From Lepidurus packardi (lineage: Eukaryota > Arthropoda > Branchiopoda > Notostraca > Triopsidae): 64,000 bases of DNA. The notes beneath the pieces were generated by a model. It did no database searches. It was given only the letters and a program-made list of their open reading frames with translations, and was not told where the DNA came from. Positions 47,015 through 62,800 of this stretch are shown in pieces. The stretch is taken from contig JAKZAN010000079.1 of the NCBI GenBank assembly GCA_023053545.1, forward strand, positions 91,619 to 155,618. The letters run 5' to 3'. The translations under genes and the position numbers were made by a program. Each line of letters starts with the position of its first letter. Position 1 is the stretch's first letter.

Positions 47015-50000
47015 TGGACTTAATTAATTCCTAACGGACTTAATGAATTCCATACGGACTGAATTAATTCCTTACGGACTGAATTAATTCCATACGGACT
47101 GAATTAATTCTTCACGGACTTAAATAATTCCTTACGGACTTAATTTGTTCCTTATGGACTTAATGAATTAATAACGGACTTAATTAATACCTTACGGACT
47201 TAACTAATTCCTTACGGGCTTAATTAATTCTTTACGAACTTAATTAATTCCTTACGAATTAATTAATTCCTCACGGAATGAATTAATTCCTTACGGACTG
47301 AATTAATTCCTTGCGGACTGAATTAATTCCTTACGGACTGAATTAATCCCTAACGGACTGAATTAATTCCTTGCGAACTGAATTAATTTTTACGGACGGA
47401 ATTAATCCCTTACGGACTGAATTAATTAGTTACGGACTGAACTAATTGTTTACGGATTGAATTAATTCCTTACGGACTGAATTAATTCCTGATGGACTGA
47501 ATTAATTCATTACTGACTGAATTAATTCCTTGCGGACTGAATTAATTCCTTAGGGACTTAATTAATTCATTAGGGACTGAATTAATTCCTTACGGCCTGA
47601 TTTAATTCTTTACAGACTGAATTAATTCCGTACGGACTGAATTAATTCTTTACGGATTTAAATAATTCCTTACGGACTTAATTAATTCCTTATGGAATGA
47701 ATTAATTCCTTATGGACTTAATTAATTCCTAACGGACTTAATGAATTCCTTACGGACTGAATTAATTCCTTACGGAATGAATTAATTCCTTACGGACTGA
47801 ATTAATTCCTTGCGGACTGAATTAATTCCTTACGGACTGAATTAATCCCTAACGGACTGAATTAATTCCTTGCGAACTGAATTAATTCTTTACGGACGGA
47901 ATTAATCCCTTACGGACTGAATTAATTAGTTACGGACTGAATTAATTACTTGCGGACTGAATTAATTCCTTACGGACTTAATTAATTCATTACAGACTGA
48001 ATTAATTCCTTACGGCCTGATTTAATTCTTTACAGACTGAATTAATCCCTTACGGACTGAATTAATTCTTTACGGACTTAAATAATTCCTTACGGACTTA
48101 CATAATTTCTTATGGACTTAATTAATTCCTTATGGACTTAATTAATTCCTAACGGACTTAATGAATTCCATACGGACTGAATTAATTCCTTACGGACTGA
48201 ATTAATTCCATACGGACTGAATTAATTCTTCACGGACTTAAATAGTTCCTTACGGACTTAATTTGTTCCTTATGGACTTAATTAATTAATAACGGACTTA
48301 ATTAATACCTTACGGACTTAACTAATTCCTTACGGGCTTAATTAATTCTTTACGAACTTAATTAATTCCTTACGAATTAATTAATTCCTTACGGAATGAA
48401 TTAATTCCTTACGGACTGAATTAATTCCTTGCGGACTGAATTAATTCCTTACGGACTGAATTAATCCCTAACGGACTGAATTAATTCCTTGCGAACTGAA
48501 TTAATTCTTTACGGACGGAATTAATCCCTTACGGACTGAATTAATTAGTTACGGACTGAACTAATTGTTTACGGATTGAATTAATTCCTTACGGACTGAA
48601 TTAATTAATTGCGGACTGAATTAATTCCTTACGGACTTAATTAATTCATTACGGACTGAATTAATTCCTTACGGACTTAGTTAATTCCTTACGGACTTAA
48701 TTAATTCCTTACGGACTGAATTAATTCCTTACGGACTGAATTAATTCCTTACGGACTGAATTAATTCTTTACGGACCTAATTAATTCAATACGGACTGAA
48801 ATAATTCCTTACGGACTGAATTAATTCCTTACGGACTGAATTAATTCTTTAGGATCGATTGAATTCCTTACTTACTGAATTAATTCCTTACGGACTGAAT
48901 TAATTCCTGAGGGACTGAATTAATTCATTACTGACTGTATTAATTAGTTACGGACTGAACTAATTGTTTACGGATTGAATTAATTCCTTACGGACTGAAT
49001 TAATTCCTGATGGACTTAATTAATTCATTACGGACTGAATTAATTCTTTACGGACTGAACTAATTCCTAACGGACTGAATTAAATACTTAGGGACTGAAT
49101 TAATTCCTAACGGACTGAATTAATTCCTTACGGACTGAATTAATTCTTTACGGACTAAATTAATTCCTTACGGACTGAAGTAATTCCTTACGGACTGAAT
49201 TAATTCCTTACGGACTGAATTAATTACTTACGGACTGAATAAATTCCTTACGGACTGAATTAATTCTTTACGGACTGAATTAATTCCTTACGGACTGAAT
49301 TAATTCCTTACGGACTGAACTAATTCTTTACGGACGGAACTAATTCCTTACGGACTGAATTAATTCCTTTCCGACTGAACGAATTCCTTACGGACGGAAT
49401 TAATTCCTTACGGACTGAATTAATTCCTTACTGAATGAATTAATTAATTACGGAATGAATTAATTCCTTACGGAATGAATTAATTCCCTACGGACTTAAT
49501 TAATTCATTTCGGACTGAATTAATTCCCTACGGAATGAATTAATTCCCTACGGACTTAATTAATTCATTTCGGACTGAATTAATTCCCTACGGACTTAAT
49601 TAATTCATTTCGGACTGAATTAATTCCTTACGGACTGAATTAATTCCTTACGGACAGAATTAATACCTTACGGACTGAATTCGTTCTTTATGATTGATTG
49701 AATTCCTTACTTACTGAATTAGTTAGTTACGGACTGAATTAATTCCTTACGGACTGAATTAATTAATTACGGACTGAATTAACTACTTACGGACTGAATT
49801 AGTTAGTTACGGGCTGAATTAATTCCTTACGTACTGAATTAATTCCTTACGGACTGATCTAATTCCTTACGGACGGAACTAATTCCTTACGGACTGAATT
49901 AATTCCTTTCCGACTGAACTAATTCCTTACGGACGGAATTAATTCCTTACGGACTGAATTAATTCCTTACTGAATGAATTAATTCCTTACGGACTGAACT

Positions 50001-50097
50001 AATTCCTTACGGACGGAATTAATTCCTTACGGGCTGAATTAATTCCTTACTGAATGAATTAATTCATTACGGACTTAATTAAATCCTTACCGACTTA

Positions 50098-50113
50098 ATT
50101 ATTATTATTATTA
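50098..50113. repeat. ATT microsatellite inside satellite
   Basis: About five ATT units interrupt a monomer, followed by TAATTACCGACTTAATTATT and an irregular TTTATACCGG. It is the only place I noticed where the 20-bp pattern is locally lost outside the two transposons. Confidence 0.7.
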
Positions 50114-53100
50114 ATTACCGACTTAATTATTTTATACCGGACTGAATTAATTCTTTATGATTGATTGAATTCCTTACTTACTGAATTAGATTCTTTACGA
50201 ACTGAATTAATTCCTTGGGGACTGAATTAATTCCTAACGGACTGAATTAATTAATTACGGACTGAATTAACTACTTACGGACTGATTAATTCTTTACGAA
50301 CTGAATTAATTCCTTGTGGACTGAATTAATTCCTTACGGACTCAATTAATTCATTACGGACTTAATTATTTCCTTACGGACTGAATTAATTCATTACGGA
50401 CTTAATTAATCCATTACGGAATTAATTAATTCATTACGGACTTAATTATTTCCTTACGGACTGAATTAATTCCTTACGGACTTAATTAATTCATTACGGA
50501 CTGAATTAAATACTTAGGGAATGAATTAATTCCTAACGGACTGAATTAAATACTTAGGGACTGAATTAATTCCTAACGGACTGAATTAATTCCTTACGGA
50601 CTGAATTAATTCTTTACGGACTGAATTAATTCCTTACGGACTGAATTAATTCCTTACGGACTGAACTAATTCCTTACGGACTGAATTAATTCCTTTCCGA
50701 CTGAACTAATTCCTTACGGACGGAATTAATTCCTTACGGACTGAATTAATTCCTTACTGAATGAATTAATTCATTACGGAATGAATTAATTCCTTACGGA
50801 ATGAATTAATTCCCTACGGACTTAATTAATTCATTTCGGACTGAATTAATTCCCTACGGACTTAATTAATTCATTTCGGACTGAAATAATTCCTTACGGA
50901 CTGAATTAATTCCTTACGGACTGAATTAATACCTTACGGACTGAATTAATTCTTTATGATTGATTGAATTCCTTACTTACTGAATTAGTTAGTTACGAAC
51001 TGAATTAATTCCTTACGGACTGAATTAATTAATTACGGACTGAATTAACTACTTACGGACTGAATTAATTCTTTACGGACTGAATTAATTCCTTACGGAC
51101 TGAATTAATTCCTTACGGACTGAACTAATTCCTTACGGACGGAACTAATTCCTTACGGACTGAATTAATTCCTTACGGGCTGAACTAATTCCTTACGGAC
51201 GGAATTAATTCCTTACGGACTGAATTAATTCCTTACTGAATGAATTAATTCATTACGGAATGAATTAATTCATTACGGAATGAATTAATTCATTACGGAA
51301 TGAATTAATTCCTTACGGAATGAATTAATTCCCTACGGACTTAATTAATTCATTTCGGATTGAATTAATTCCCTACGGACTTAATTAATGAATTTCGGAC
51401 TGAATTAATTCCTTACGGACTGAATTAATTCCTTACGGACTGATTTAATTCCTTACGGACTGAATCAATTCCGTACGGACTGAATTAATTCTTTACGGAC
51501 TGAATTAATTCCTTACGGACTGAATTAATTCCTTACGGACTTAACTAGTTCCTTACGGACGGAATTAATTCCTTACGGACTGAATTAATTCATTACGGGC
51601 TTAAAAAAATCCTTACCGGCTTAATTAATTCCTTACGGAATGAATTCCTTACGGAATGAATTAATTCCCTTCGGACTTAATTAATTCATTTCGGACTGAA
51701 TTAATTCCTTACGGACTGAATTAATTCCTTTCGGACTGAGTTAATTCCTAACGGACTGAATTAATTAATTACGGACTGAATTAACTACTTACGGACTGAT
51801 TAATTCTTTACGAACTGAATTAATTCCTTGTGGACTGAATTAATTCCTTACGGATTCAATTAATTCATTACGGACTTAATTATTTCCTTGCGGACTGAAT
51901 TAATTCATTACGGACTTAATTAATCCATTACGGAATTAATTAATTCATTACGGACTTAATTATTTCCTTACGGACTGAATTAATTCCTTACGGACTTAAT
52001 TAATTCATTACGGACTGAATTAAATACTTAGGGAATGAATTAATTCCTAACGGACTGAATTAAATACTTAGGGACTGAATTAATTCCTAACGGACTGAAT
52101 TAATTCCTTACGGACTGAATTAATTCTTTACGGACTGAATTAATTCCTTACGGACTGAATTAATTCCTTACGGACTGAATTAATTCCATACGGACTGAAT
52201 TAATTCCTTACGGACTGAATAAATTCCTTACGGACTGAATAATTCTTTACGGACTGAATTAATTCCTTACGGACTGAATTAATTCCTTACGGACTGAACT
52301 AATTCCTTACGGACTGAATTAATTCCTTTCCGACTGAACTAATTCCTTACGGACGGAATTAATTCCTTACGGACTGAATTAATTCCTTACTGAATGAATT
52401 AATTCATTACGGAATGAATTAATTCCTTACGGAATGAATTAATTCCCTACGGACTTATTTAATTCATTTCGGACTGAATTAATTCCCTACGGACTTAATT
52501 AATTCATTTCGGACTGAAATAATTCCTTACGGACTGAATTAATTCCTTACGGACTGAATTAATACCTTACGGACTGAATTAATTCTTTATGATTGATTGA
52601 ATTCCTTACTTACTGAATTAGTTAGTTACGAACTGAATTAATTCCTTACGGACTGAACTAATTCCTTACGGACTGAACTAATTCCTTACGGACTGAATTA
52701 ATTCCTTTCCGACTGAACTAATTCCTTACGGACGGAATTAATTCCTTACGGACTGAATTAATTCCTTACTGAATGAATTAATTCATTACGGAATGAATTA
52801 ATTCCTTACGGAATGAATTAATTCCCTACGGACTTATTTAATTCATTTCGGACTGAATTAATTCCCTACGGACTTAATTAATTCATTTCGGACTGAAATA
52901 ATTCCTTACGGACTGAATTAATTCCTTACGGACTGAATTAATACCTTACGGACTGAATTAATTCTTTATGATTGATTGAATTCCTTACTTACTGAATTAG
53001 TTAGTTACGAACTGAATTAATTCCTTACGGACTGAACTAATTCCTTACGGACGGAATTAATTCCTTACGGACTGAACTAATTCCTTACGGACGGAACTAA

Positions 53101-53520
53101 TTCCTTACGGACTGAATTAATTCCTTACGGGCTGAACTAATTCCTTACGGACGGAATTAATTCCTTACGGACTGAATTAATTCCTTACTGAATGAATTAA
53201 TTCATTACGGAATGAATTAATTCATTACGGAATGAATTAATTCATTACGGAATGAATTAATTCCTTACGGAATGAATTAATTCCCTACGGACTTAATTAA
53301 TTCATTTCGGATTGAATTAATTCCCTACGGACTTAATGAATTCATTTCGGACTGAAATAATGCCTTACGGACTGAATTAATTCCTTACGGACTGAATTAA
53401 TTCCTTACGGACTGAATTAATTCCTTACGGACTGAACTAATTCCTTACGGACTTAATTAATTCATTTCGGACTGAAATAATTCCTTACGGACTGAATTAA
53501 TTCCTTACGGACTGAATTAA

Positions 53521-56500
53521 TTCTTTACGGACTGAATTAACTACTTACGGACTGAATTAGTTAGTTACGGACTGAATTAATTCCTTACGGACTGAATTAA
53601 TTAATTACGGACTTAATTAACTACTTACGGCCTGAATTAATTCTTTTCGGACTTAATTAATTCCTGACGTACTGAAATAATTCCTAACGGACTGAATTAA
53701 TTTCTTACGGACTGAATTAATTCTTTACGGCCTGATTTAATTCCTTACAGACTGAATTAATTCCTTACGGCCTGATTTAATTCCTTACAGACTTAATTAA
53801 TTCCTTATGTCCTGATTTAATTCCTTACTGACTGATTTAATTCTTTATGCACTGAATTCATTCCTTACGAACTTAATTAATTCCTTACGGACTTAATTAT
53901 TTCCTTGTGGACTGAAATAAATCCTTACGGACTGAATTAATTCCTTACGGACTGAATCAATTCCTTACGGACTGAATTAATTCTTCACGGACTGAATTAA
54001 TTCCTTACGGACTGAATTAATTCCTTACGGAAGGAATTAATTCCCTACGGACTTAATTAATTCATTTCGGACTGAATTAATTCCTTACGGACTGAATTAA
54101 TTCCTTACGGACTTAATTAATTCATTACGGACTTAATTATTTCCTTACGGACTTATTTAATTCCTTACGGAATGAATTAATTCCTTACGGATTGAATTAA
54201 TTTCTTACGGACTTAATTAATTCCTTACGGCCTGATTTAATTCCTTACCGACTAAATTAATTCCTCACGTCCTGATTTAATTCCTTACAGACTGATTTAA
54301 TTCCTTATCGACTGAATTAATTCCTTGCGAACTTAATTAATTCCTTACGGACTTAATTAATTCCTTACGGACTTAATTAAGTCCTTGTGGACTGAAATAA
54401 ATCCTTACGGACTGAATTAATTCCTTACGGACTGAATCAATTCCTTACGGACTGAATTAATTAATTACGGACTGAATTAACTACTTACGGACTGATTAAT
54501 TCTTTACGAACTGAATTAATTCCTTGGGGACTGAATTAATTCCTAACGGACTGAATTAATTAATTACGGACTGAATTAACTACTTACGGACTGATTAATT
54601 CTTTACGAACTGAATTAATTCCTTGGGGACTGAATTAATTCCTTACGGACTCAATTAATTCATTACGGACTTAATTATTTCCTTACGGACTGAATTAATT
54701 CATTACGGACTGAATTAAATACTTAGGGAATGAATTAATTCCTAACGGACTGAATTAAATACTTAGAGACTGAATTAATTCCTAACGGACTGAATTAATT
54801 CATTACGGACTGAATTAATTCTTTACGGACTGAATTAATTCCTTACGGACTGAATTAATTCCTTACGGACTGAATTAATTCCATACGGACTGAATTAATT
54901 CCTTACGGACTGAATAAATTCCTTACGGACTGAATTAATTCTTTACGGACTGAATTAATTCCTTACGGACTGAATTAATTCCTTACGGACTGAACTAATT
55001 CCTTACGGACTGAATTAATTCCTTTCCGACTGAACTAATTCCTTACGGACGGAATTAATTCCTTACGGACGGAATTAATTCCTTACGGACTGAATTAATT
55101 CCTTACTGAATGAATTAATTCATTACGGAATGAATTAATTCCTTACGGAATGAATTAATTCCCTACGGACTTATTTAATTCATTTCGGACTGAATTAATT
55201 CCCTACGGACTTAATTAATTCATTTCGGACTGAAATAATTCCTTACGGACTGAATTAATTCCTTACGGACTGAATTAATACCTTACGGACTGAATTAATT
55301 CTTTATGATTGATTGAATTCCTTACTTACTGAATTAGTTAGTTACGAACTGAATTAATTCCTTACGGACTGAACTAATTCCTTACGGACTGAACTAATTC
55401 CTTACGGACTGAATTAATTCCTTTCCGACTGAACTAATTCCTTACGGACGGAATTAATTCCTTACGGACTGAATTAATTCCTTACTGAATGAATTAATTC
55501 ATTACGGAATGAATTAATTCATTTCGGACTGAATTAATTCCCTACGGACTTAATTAATTCATTTCGGACTGAAATAATTCCTTACGGACTGAATTAATTC
55601 CTTACGGACTGAATTAATTCTTTACGGACTGAATTAACTACTTACGGACTGAATTAGTTAGTTACGGACTGAATTAATTCCTTACGGACTGAATTAATTA
55701 ATTACGGACTTAATTAACTACTTACGGCCTGAATTAATTCTTTTCGGACTTAATTAATTCCTGACGTACTGAAATAATTCCTAACGGACTGAATTAATTT
55801 CTTACGGACTGAATTAATTCTTTACGGCCTGATTTAATTCCTTACAGACTGAATTAATTCCTTACGGCCTGATTTAATTCCTTACAGACTTAATTAATTC
55901 CTTATGTCCTGATTTAATTCCTTACTGACTGATTTAATTCTTTATGCACTGAATTCATTCCTTACGAACTTAATTAATTCCTTACGGACTTAATTATTTC
56001 CTTGTGGACTGAAATAAATCCTTACGGACTGAATTAATTCCTTACGGACTGAATCAATTCCTTACGGACTGAATTAATTCTTTACGGACTGAATTAATTC
56101 CTTACGGACTGAATTAATTCCTTACGGAAGGAATTAATTCCCTACGGACTTAATTAATTCATTTCGGACTGAATTAATTCCTTACGGACTGAATTAATTC
56201 CTTACGGACTTAATTAATTCATTACGGACTTAATTATTTCCTTACGGACTTATTTAATTCCTTACGGAATGAATTAATTCCTTACGGATTGAATTAATTT
56301 CTTACGGACTTAATTAATTCCTTACGGCCTGATTTAATTCCTTACCGACTAAATTAATTCCTCACGTCCTGATTTAATTCCTTACAGACTGATTTAATTC
56401 CTTATGGACTGAATTAATTCCTTGCGAACTTAATTAATTCCTTACGGACTTAATTAATTCCTTACGGACTTAATTAAGTCCTTGTGGACTGAAATAAATC

Positions 56501-59500
56501 CTTACGGACTGAATTAATTCCTTACGGACTGAATCAATTCCTTACGGACTGAATTAATTCTTTACGGACTGAATTAATTCCTTACGGACTGAAATAATTC
56601 CTTACGGACTGAACTAATTCCTTACGGACGGAATTAATTCCTAACGGACTGAATTAATTCCTTACTGAATGAATTAATTCATTACGGACTTAATTAAATC
56701 CTTACCGACTTAATTAATTCCTTACGGAATGAATTAATGCCTTACGGAATGAATTAATTCCCTACGGAGTTAATTAATTCATTTCGGGCTGAATTAATTC
56801 CTTACGGAATGTATTAATTCCTTACGGACTGAATTAATTCCTTACGGACTGAATTAATTCTTTATGATTGATTGAATTCCTTACTTACTGAATTAGTTAG
56901 TTACGGACTGAATTAATTCCTTACGGACTGAATTAATTAATTACGGACTGAATTAACTACTTACGGACTGATTAATTCTTTACGAACTGAATTAATTCCT
57001 TGGGGACTGAATTAATTCCTAACGGACTGAATTAATTAATTACGGACTGAATTAACTACTTACGGACTGATTAATTCTTTACGAACTGAATTAATTCCTT
57101 GGGGACTGAATTAATTCCTTACGGACTCAATTAATTCATTACGGACTTAATTATTTCCTTACGGACTGAATTAATTCATTACGGACTGAATTAAATACTT
57201 AGGGAATGAATTAATTCCTAACGGACTGAATTAAATACTTAGAGACTGAATTAATTCCTAACGGACTGAATTAATTCCTTACGGACTGAATTAATTCTTT
57301 ACGGACTGAATTAATTCCTTACGGACTGAATTAATTCCTTACGGACTGAATTAATTCCATACGGACTGAATTAATTCCTTACGGACTGAATAAATTCCTT
57401 ACGGACTGAATTAATTCTTTACGGACTGAATTAATTCCTTACGGACTGAATTAATTCCTTACGGACTGAACTAATTCCTTACGGACTGAATTAATTCCTT
57501 TCCGACTGAACTAATTCCTTACGGACGGAATTAATTCCTTACGGACTGAATTAATTCCTTACTGAACGAATTAATTCATTACGGAATGAATTAATTCCTT
57601 ACGGAATGAATTAATTCCCTACGGACTTATTTAATTCATTTCGGACTGAATTAATTCCCCTACGGACTTAATTAATTCATTTCGGACTGAAATAATTCCT
57701 TACGGACTGAATTAATTCCTTACGGACTGAATTAATTCTTTACGGACTGAATTAACTACTTACGGACTGAATTAGTTAGTTACGGACTGAATTAATTCCT
57801 TACGGACTGAATTAATTAATTACGGACTTAATTAACTACTTACGGCCTGAATTAATTCTTTTCGGACTTAATTAATTCCTGACGTACTGAAATAATTCCT
57901 AACGGACTGAATTAATTTCTTACGGACTGAATTAATTCTTTACGGCCTGATTTAATTCCTTACAGACTGAATTAATTCCTTACGGCCTGATTTAATTCCT
58001 TACAGACTTAATTAATTCCTTATGTCCTGATTTAATTCCTTACTGACTGATTTAATTCTTTATGCACTGAATTCATTCCTTACGAACTTAATTAATTCCT
58101 TACGGACTTAATTATTTCCTTGTGGACTGAAATAAATCCTTACGGACTGAATTAATTCCTTACGGACTGAATCAATTCCTTACGGACTGAATTAATTCTT
58201 TACGGACTGAATTAATTCCTTACGGACTGAATTAATTCCTTACGGAAGGAATTAATTCCCTACGGACTTAATTAATTCATTTCGGACTGAATTAATTCCT
58301 TACGGACTGAATTAATTCCTTACGGACTTAATTAATTCATTACGGACTTAATTATTTCCTTACGGACTTATTTAATTCCTTACGGAATGAATTAATTCCT
58401 TACGGATTGAATTAATTTCTTACGGACTTAATTAATTCCTTACGGCCTGATTTAATTCCTTACCGACTAAATTAATTCCTCACGTCCTGATTTAATTCCT
58501 TACAGACTGATTTAATTCCTTATGGACTGAATTAATTCCTTGCGAACTTAATTAATTCCTTACGGACTTAATTAATTCCTTACGGACTTAATTAAGTCCT
58601 TGTGGACTGAAATAAATCCTTACGGACTGAATTAATTCCTTACGGACTGAATCAATTCCTTACGGACTGAATTAATTCTTTACGGACTGAATTAATTCCT
58701 TACGGACTGAAATAATTCCTTACGGACTGAACTAATTCCTTACGGACGGAATTAATTCCTAACGGACTGAATTAATTCCTTACTGAATGAATTAATTCAT
58801 TACGGACTTAATTAAATCCTTACCGACTTAATTAATTCCTTACGGAATGAATTAATGCCTTACGGAATGAATTAATTCCCTACGGAGTTAATTAATTCAT
58901 TTCGGGCTGAATTAATTCCTTACGGAATGTATTAATTCCTTACGGACTGAATTAATTCCTTACGGACTGAATTAATTCTTTATGATTGATTGAATTCCTT
59001 ACTTACTGAATTAGTTAGTTACGGACTGAATTAATTCCTTACGGACTGAATTAATTAATTACGGACTGAATTAACTACTTACGGACTGATTAATTCTTTA
59101 CGAACTGAATTAATTCCTTGGGGACTGAATTAATTCCTAACGGACTGAATTAATTAATTACGGACTGAATTAACTACTTACGGGACTGATTAATTCTTTA
59201 CGAACTGAATTAATTCCTTGGGGACTGAATTAATTCCTTACGGACTCAATTAATTCATTACGGACTTAATTATTTCCTTACGGACTGAATTAATACATTA
59301 CGGACTGAATTAAATACTTAGGGAATGAATTAATTCCTAACGGACTGAATTAAATACTTAGAGACTGAATTAATTCCTAACGGACTGAATTAATTCCTTA
59401 CGGACTGAATTAATTCTTTACGGACTGAATTAATTCCTTACGGACTGAATTAATTCCTTACGGACTGAATTAATTCCATACGGACTGAATTAATTCCTTA

Positions 59501-59841
59501 CGGACTGAATAAATTCCTTACGGACTGAATTAATTCTTTACGGACTGAATTAATTCCTTACGGACTGAATTAATTCCTTACGGACTGAACTAATTCCTTA
59601 CGGACTGAATTAATTCCTTTCCGACTGAACTAATTCCTTACGGACGGAATTAATTCCTTACGGACTGAATTAATTCCTTACTGAACGAATTAATTCATTA
59701 CGGAATGAATTAATTCCTTACGGAATGAATTAATTCCCTACGGACTTATTTAATTCATTTCGGACTGAATTAATTCCCTACGGACTTAATTAATTCATTT
59801 CGGACTGAAATAATTCCTTACGGACTGAATTAATTCCTTAC
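53521..59841. repeat. Higher-order repeat of about 2.1 kb, three copies
   Basis: The junction TTCTTTACGGACTGAATTAA followed by CTACTTACGG occurs at 53521, 55618 and 57736 (spacing 2097 and 2118). An independent marker, ATGCACTGAATTCATT, gives 53847, 55944 and 58062 (the same spacings). A third marker, GTATTAATTCC, gives 56811 and 58929 (2118). Copies two and three match monomer by monomer. Copy one appears mosaic: it lacks about 390 bp present in copy two near 56560-56950 and carries another segment near 55250-55540 instead. A partly similar, diverged stretch follows near 62.9-64.0 kb. Confidence 0.85.
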
Positions 59842-62800
59842 GGACTGAATTAATACCTTACGGACTGAATTAATTCTTTATGATTGATTGAATTCCTTAC
59901 TTACTGAATTAGTTAGTTACGAACTGAATTAATTCCTTACGGACTGAACTAATTCCTTACGGACTGAACTAATTCCTTACGGACTGAATTAATTCCTTTC
60001 CGACTGAACTAATTCCTTACGGACGGAATTAATTCCTTACGGACTGAATTAATTCCTTACTGAATGAATTAATTCATTACGGAATGAATTAATTCCTTAC
60101 GGAATGAATTAATTCCCTACGGACTTATTTAATTCATTTCGGACTGAATTAATTCCCTACGGACTTAATTAATTCATTTCGGACTGAAATAATTCCTTAC
60201 GGACTGAATTAATTCCTTACGGACTGAATTAATACCTTACGGACTGAATTAATTCTTTATGATTGATTGAATTCCTTACTTACTGAATTAGTTAGTTACG
60301 AACTGAATTAATTCCTTACGGACTGAACTAATTCCTTACGGACGGAATTAATTCCTTACGGACTGAACTAATTCCTTACGGACGGAACTAATTCCTTACG
60401 GACTGAATTAATTCCTTACGGGCTGAACTAATTCCTTACGGACGGAATTAATTCCTTACGGACTGAATTAATTCCTTACTGAATGAATTAATTCATTCCG
60501 TAATGAATTAATTCATTACGGAATGAATTAATTCATTACGGAATGAATTAATTCCTTACGGAATGAATTAATTCCCTACGGACTTAATTAATTCATTTCG
60601 GATTGAATTAATTCCCTACGGACTTAATGAATTCATTTCGGACTGAATTAATGCCTTACGGACTGAATTAATTCCTTACGGACTGAATTAATTCCTTACG
60701 GACTGAATCAATTCCGTACGGACTGAATTAATTCTTTACGGACTGAATTAATTCCTTACGGACTGAATTAATTCCTTACGGACTGAACTAATTCCTTACG
60801 GACGGAATTAATTCCTTACGGACTGAATTAATTCATTACGGGCTTAATTAAATCCTTACCGGCTTAATTAATTCCTTACGGAATGAATTCCTTACGGAAT
60901 GAATTAATTCCCTACGGACTTAATTAATTCATTTCGGACTGAATTAATTCCTTACGGACTGAATTAATTCCTTTCGGACTGAGTTAATTCCTTACGGACT
61001 GAATTAATTCTTTATGATTGATTGAATTCCTTACTTACTGAATTAGTTAGTTACGGACTGAATTAATTCCTTACGGACTGAATTAATTAATTACGGACTG
61101 AATTAACTACTTACGGACTGATTAATTCTTTACGAAATGAATTAATTCCTTGGGGACTGAATTAATTCCTAACGGACTCAATTAATTCATTACGGACTTA
61201 ATTATTTCCTTACGGACTGAATTAATTCATTACGGACTTAATTAATTCCTTACGGACTTAATTAATTCATTACGGACTGAATTAAATACTTACGGACTGA
61301 ATTAATTCCTTACAGACTGATTTAATTCCTTATGGACTGAATTAATTCCTTGCGAACTTAATTAATTCCTTACGGACTTAATTAATTCCTTACGGACTTA
61401 ATTAAGTCCTTGTGGACTGAAATAAATCCTTACGGACTGAATTAATTCCTTACGGACTGAATCAATTCCTTACGGACTGAATTAATTCTTTACGGACTGA
61501 ATTAATTCCTTACGGACTGAAATAATTCCTTACGGACTGAACTAATTCCTTACGGACGGAATTAATTCCTAACGGACTGAATTAATTCCTTACTGAATGA
61601 ATTAATTCATTACGGACTTAATTAAATCCTTACCGACTTAATTAATTCCTTACGGAATGAATTAATGCCTTACGGAATGAATTAATTCCCTACGGAGTTA
61701 ATTAATTCATTTCGGGCTGAATTAATTCCTTACGGAATGTATTAATTCCTTACGGACTGAATTAATTCCTTACGGACTGAATTAATTCTTTATGATTGAT
61801 TGAATTCCTTACTTACTAAATTAGTTAGTTACGGACTGAATTAATTCCTTACGGACTGAATTAATTAATTACGGACTGAATTAACTACTTACGGACTGAT
61901 TAATTCTTTACGAACTGAATTAATTCCTTGGGGACTGAATTAATTCCTAACGGACTGAATTAATTAATTACGGACTGAATTAACTACTTACGGACTGATT
62001 AATTCTTTACGAACTGAATTAATTCCTTGGGGACTGAATTAATTCCTTACGGACTCAATTAATTCATTACGGACTTAATTATTTCCTTACGGACTGAATT
62101 AATTCATTACGGACTGAATTAAATACTTAGGGAATGAATTAATTCCTAACGGACTGAATTAAATACTTAGAGACTGAATTAATTCCTAACGGACTGAATT
62201 AATTCATTACGGACTGAATTAATTCCTTACGGACTGAATTAATTCTTTACGGACTGAATTCATTCCTTACGGACTGAATTAATTCCTTACGGACTGAATT
62301 AATTCATTACGGACTTAATTAATTCATTACGGACTGAAATAATTCCTTACGGACTGAATGAAATACTTAGGTACTGAACTAATTCCTAACGGACTGAATT
62401 AATTCCTTTTGGACTGAATTAATTCCTTACGGACTTAATTAATTCATTACGGACTGAATTAATTCCTTACGGACTGAATTAATTCCTTACGGACTGAATA
62501 AATTCCTTATGAACTGAATTAATTCTTTACGGACTGAATTAATTCCTTACGGACTGAATTAATTCCTTACGGACTGAACTAATTCCTTACGGACTGAATT
62601 AATTCCTTACCGACTGAACTAATTCCTTACGGACGGAATTAATTCCTTACGGACTGAATTAATTCCTTACTGAATTAATTAATTCATTACGGAATGAATT
62701 AATTCCTTACGGAATGAATTAATTCCCTACGGACTTAATTAATTCATTTCGGACTGAATTAATTCCCTACGGACTGAATTAATTCCTTACGGACTGAATT

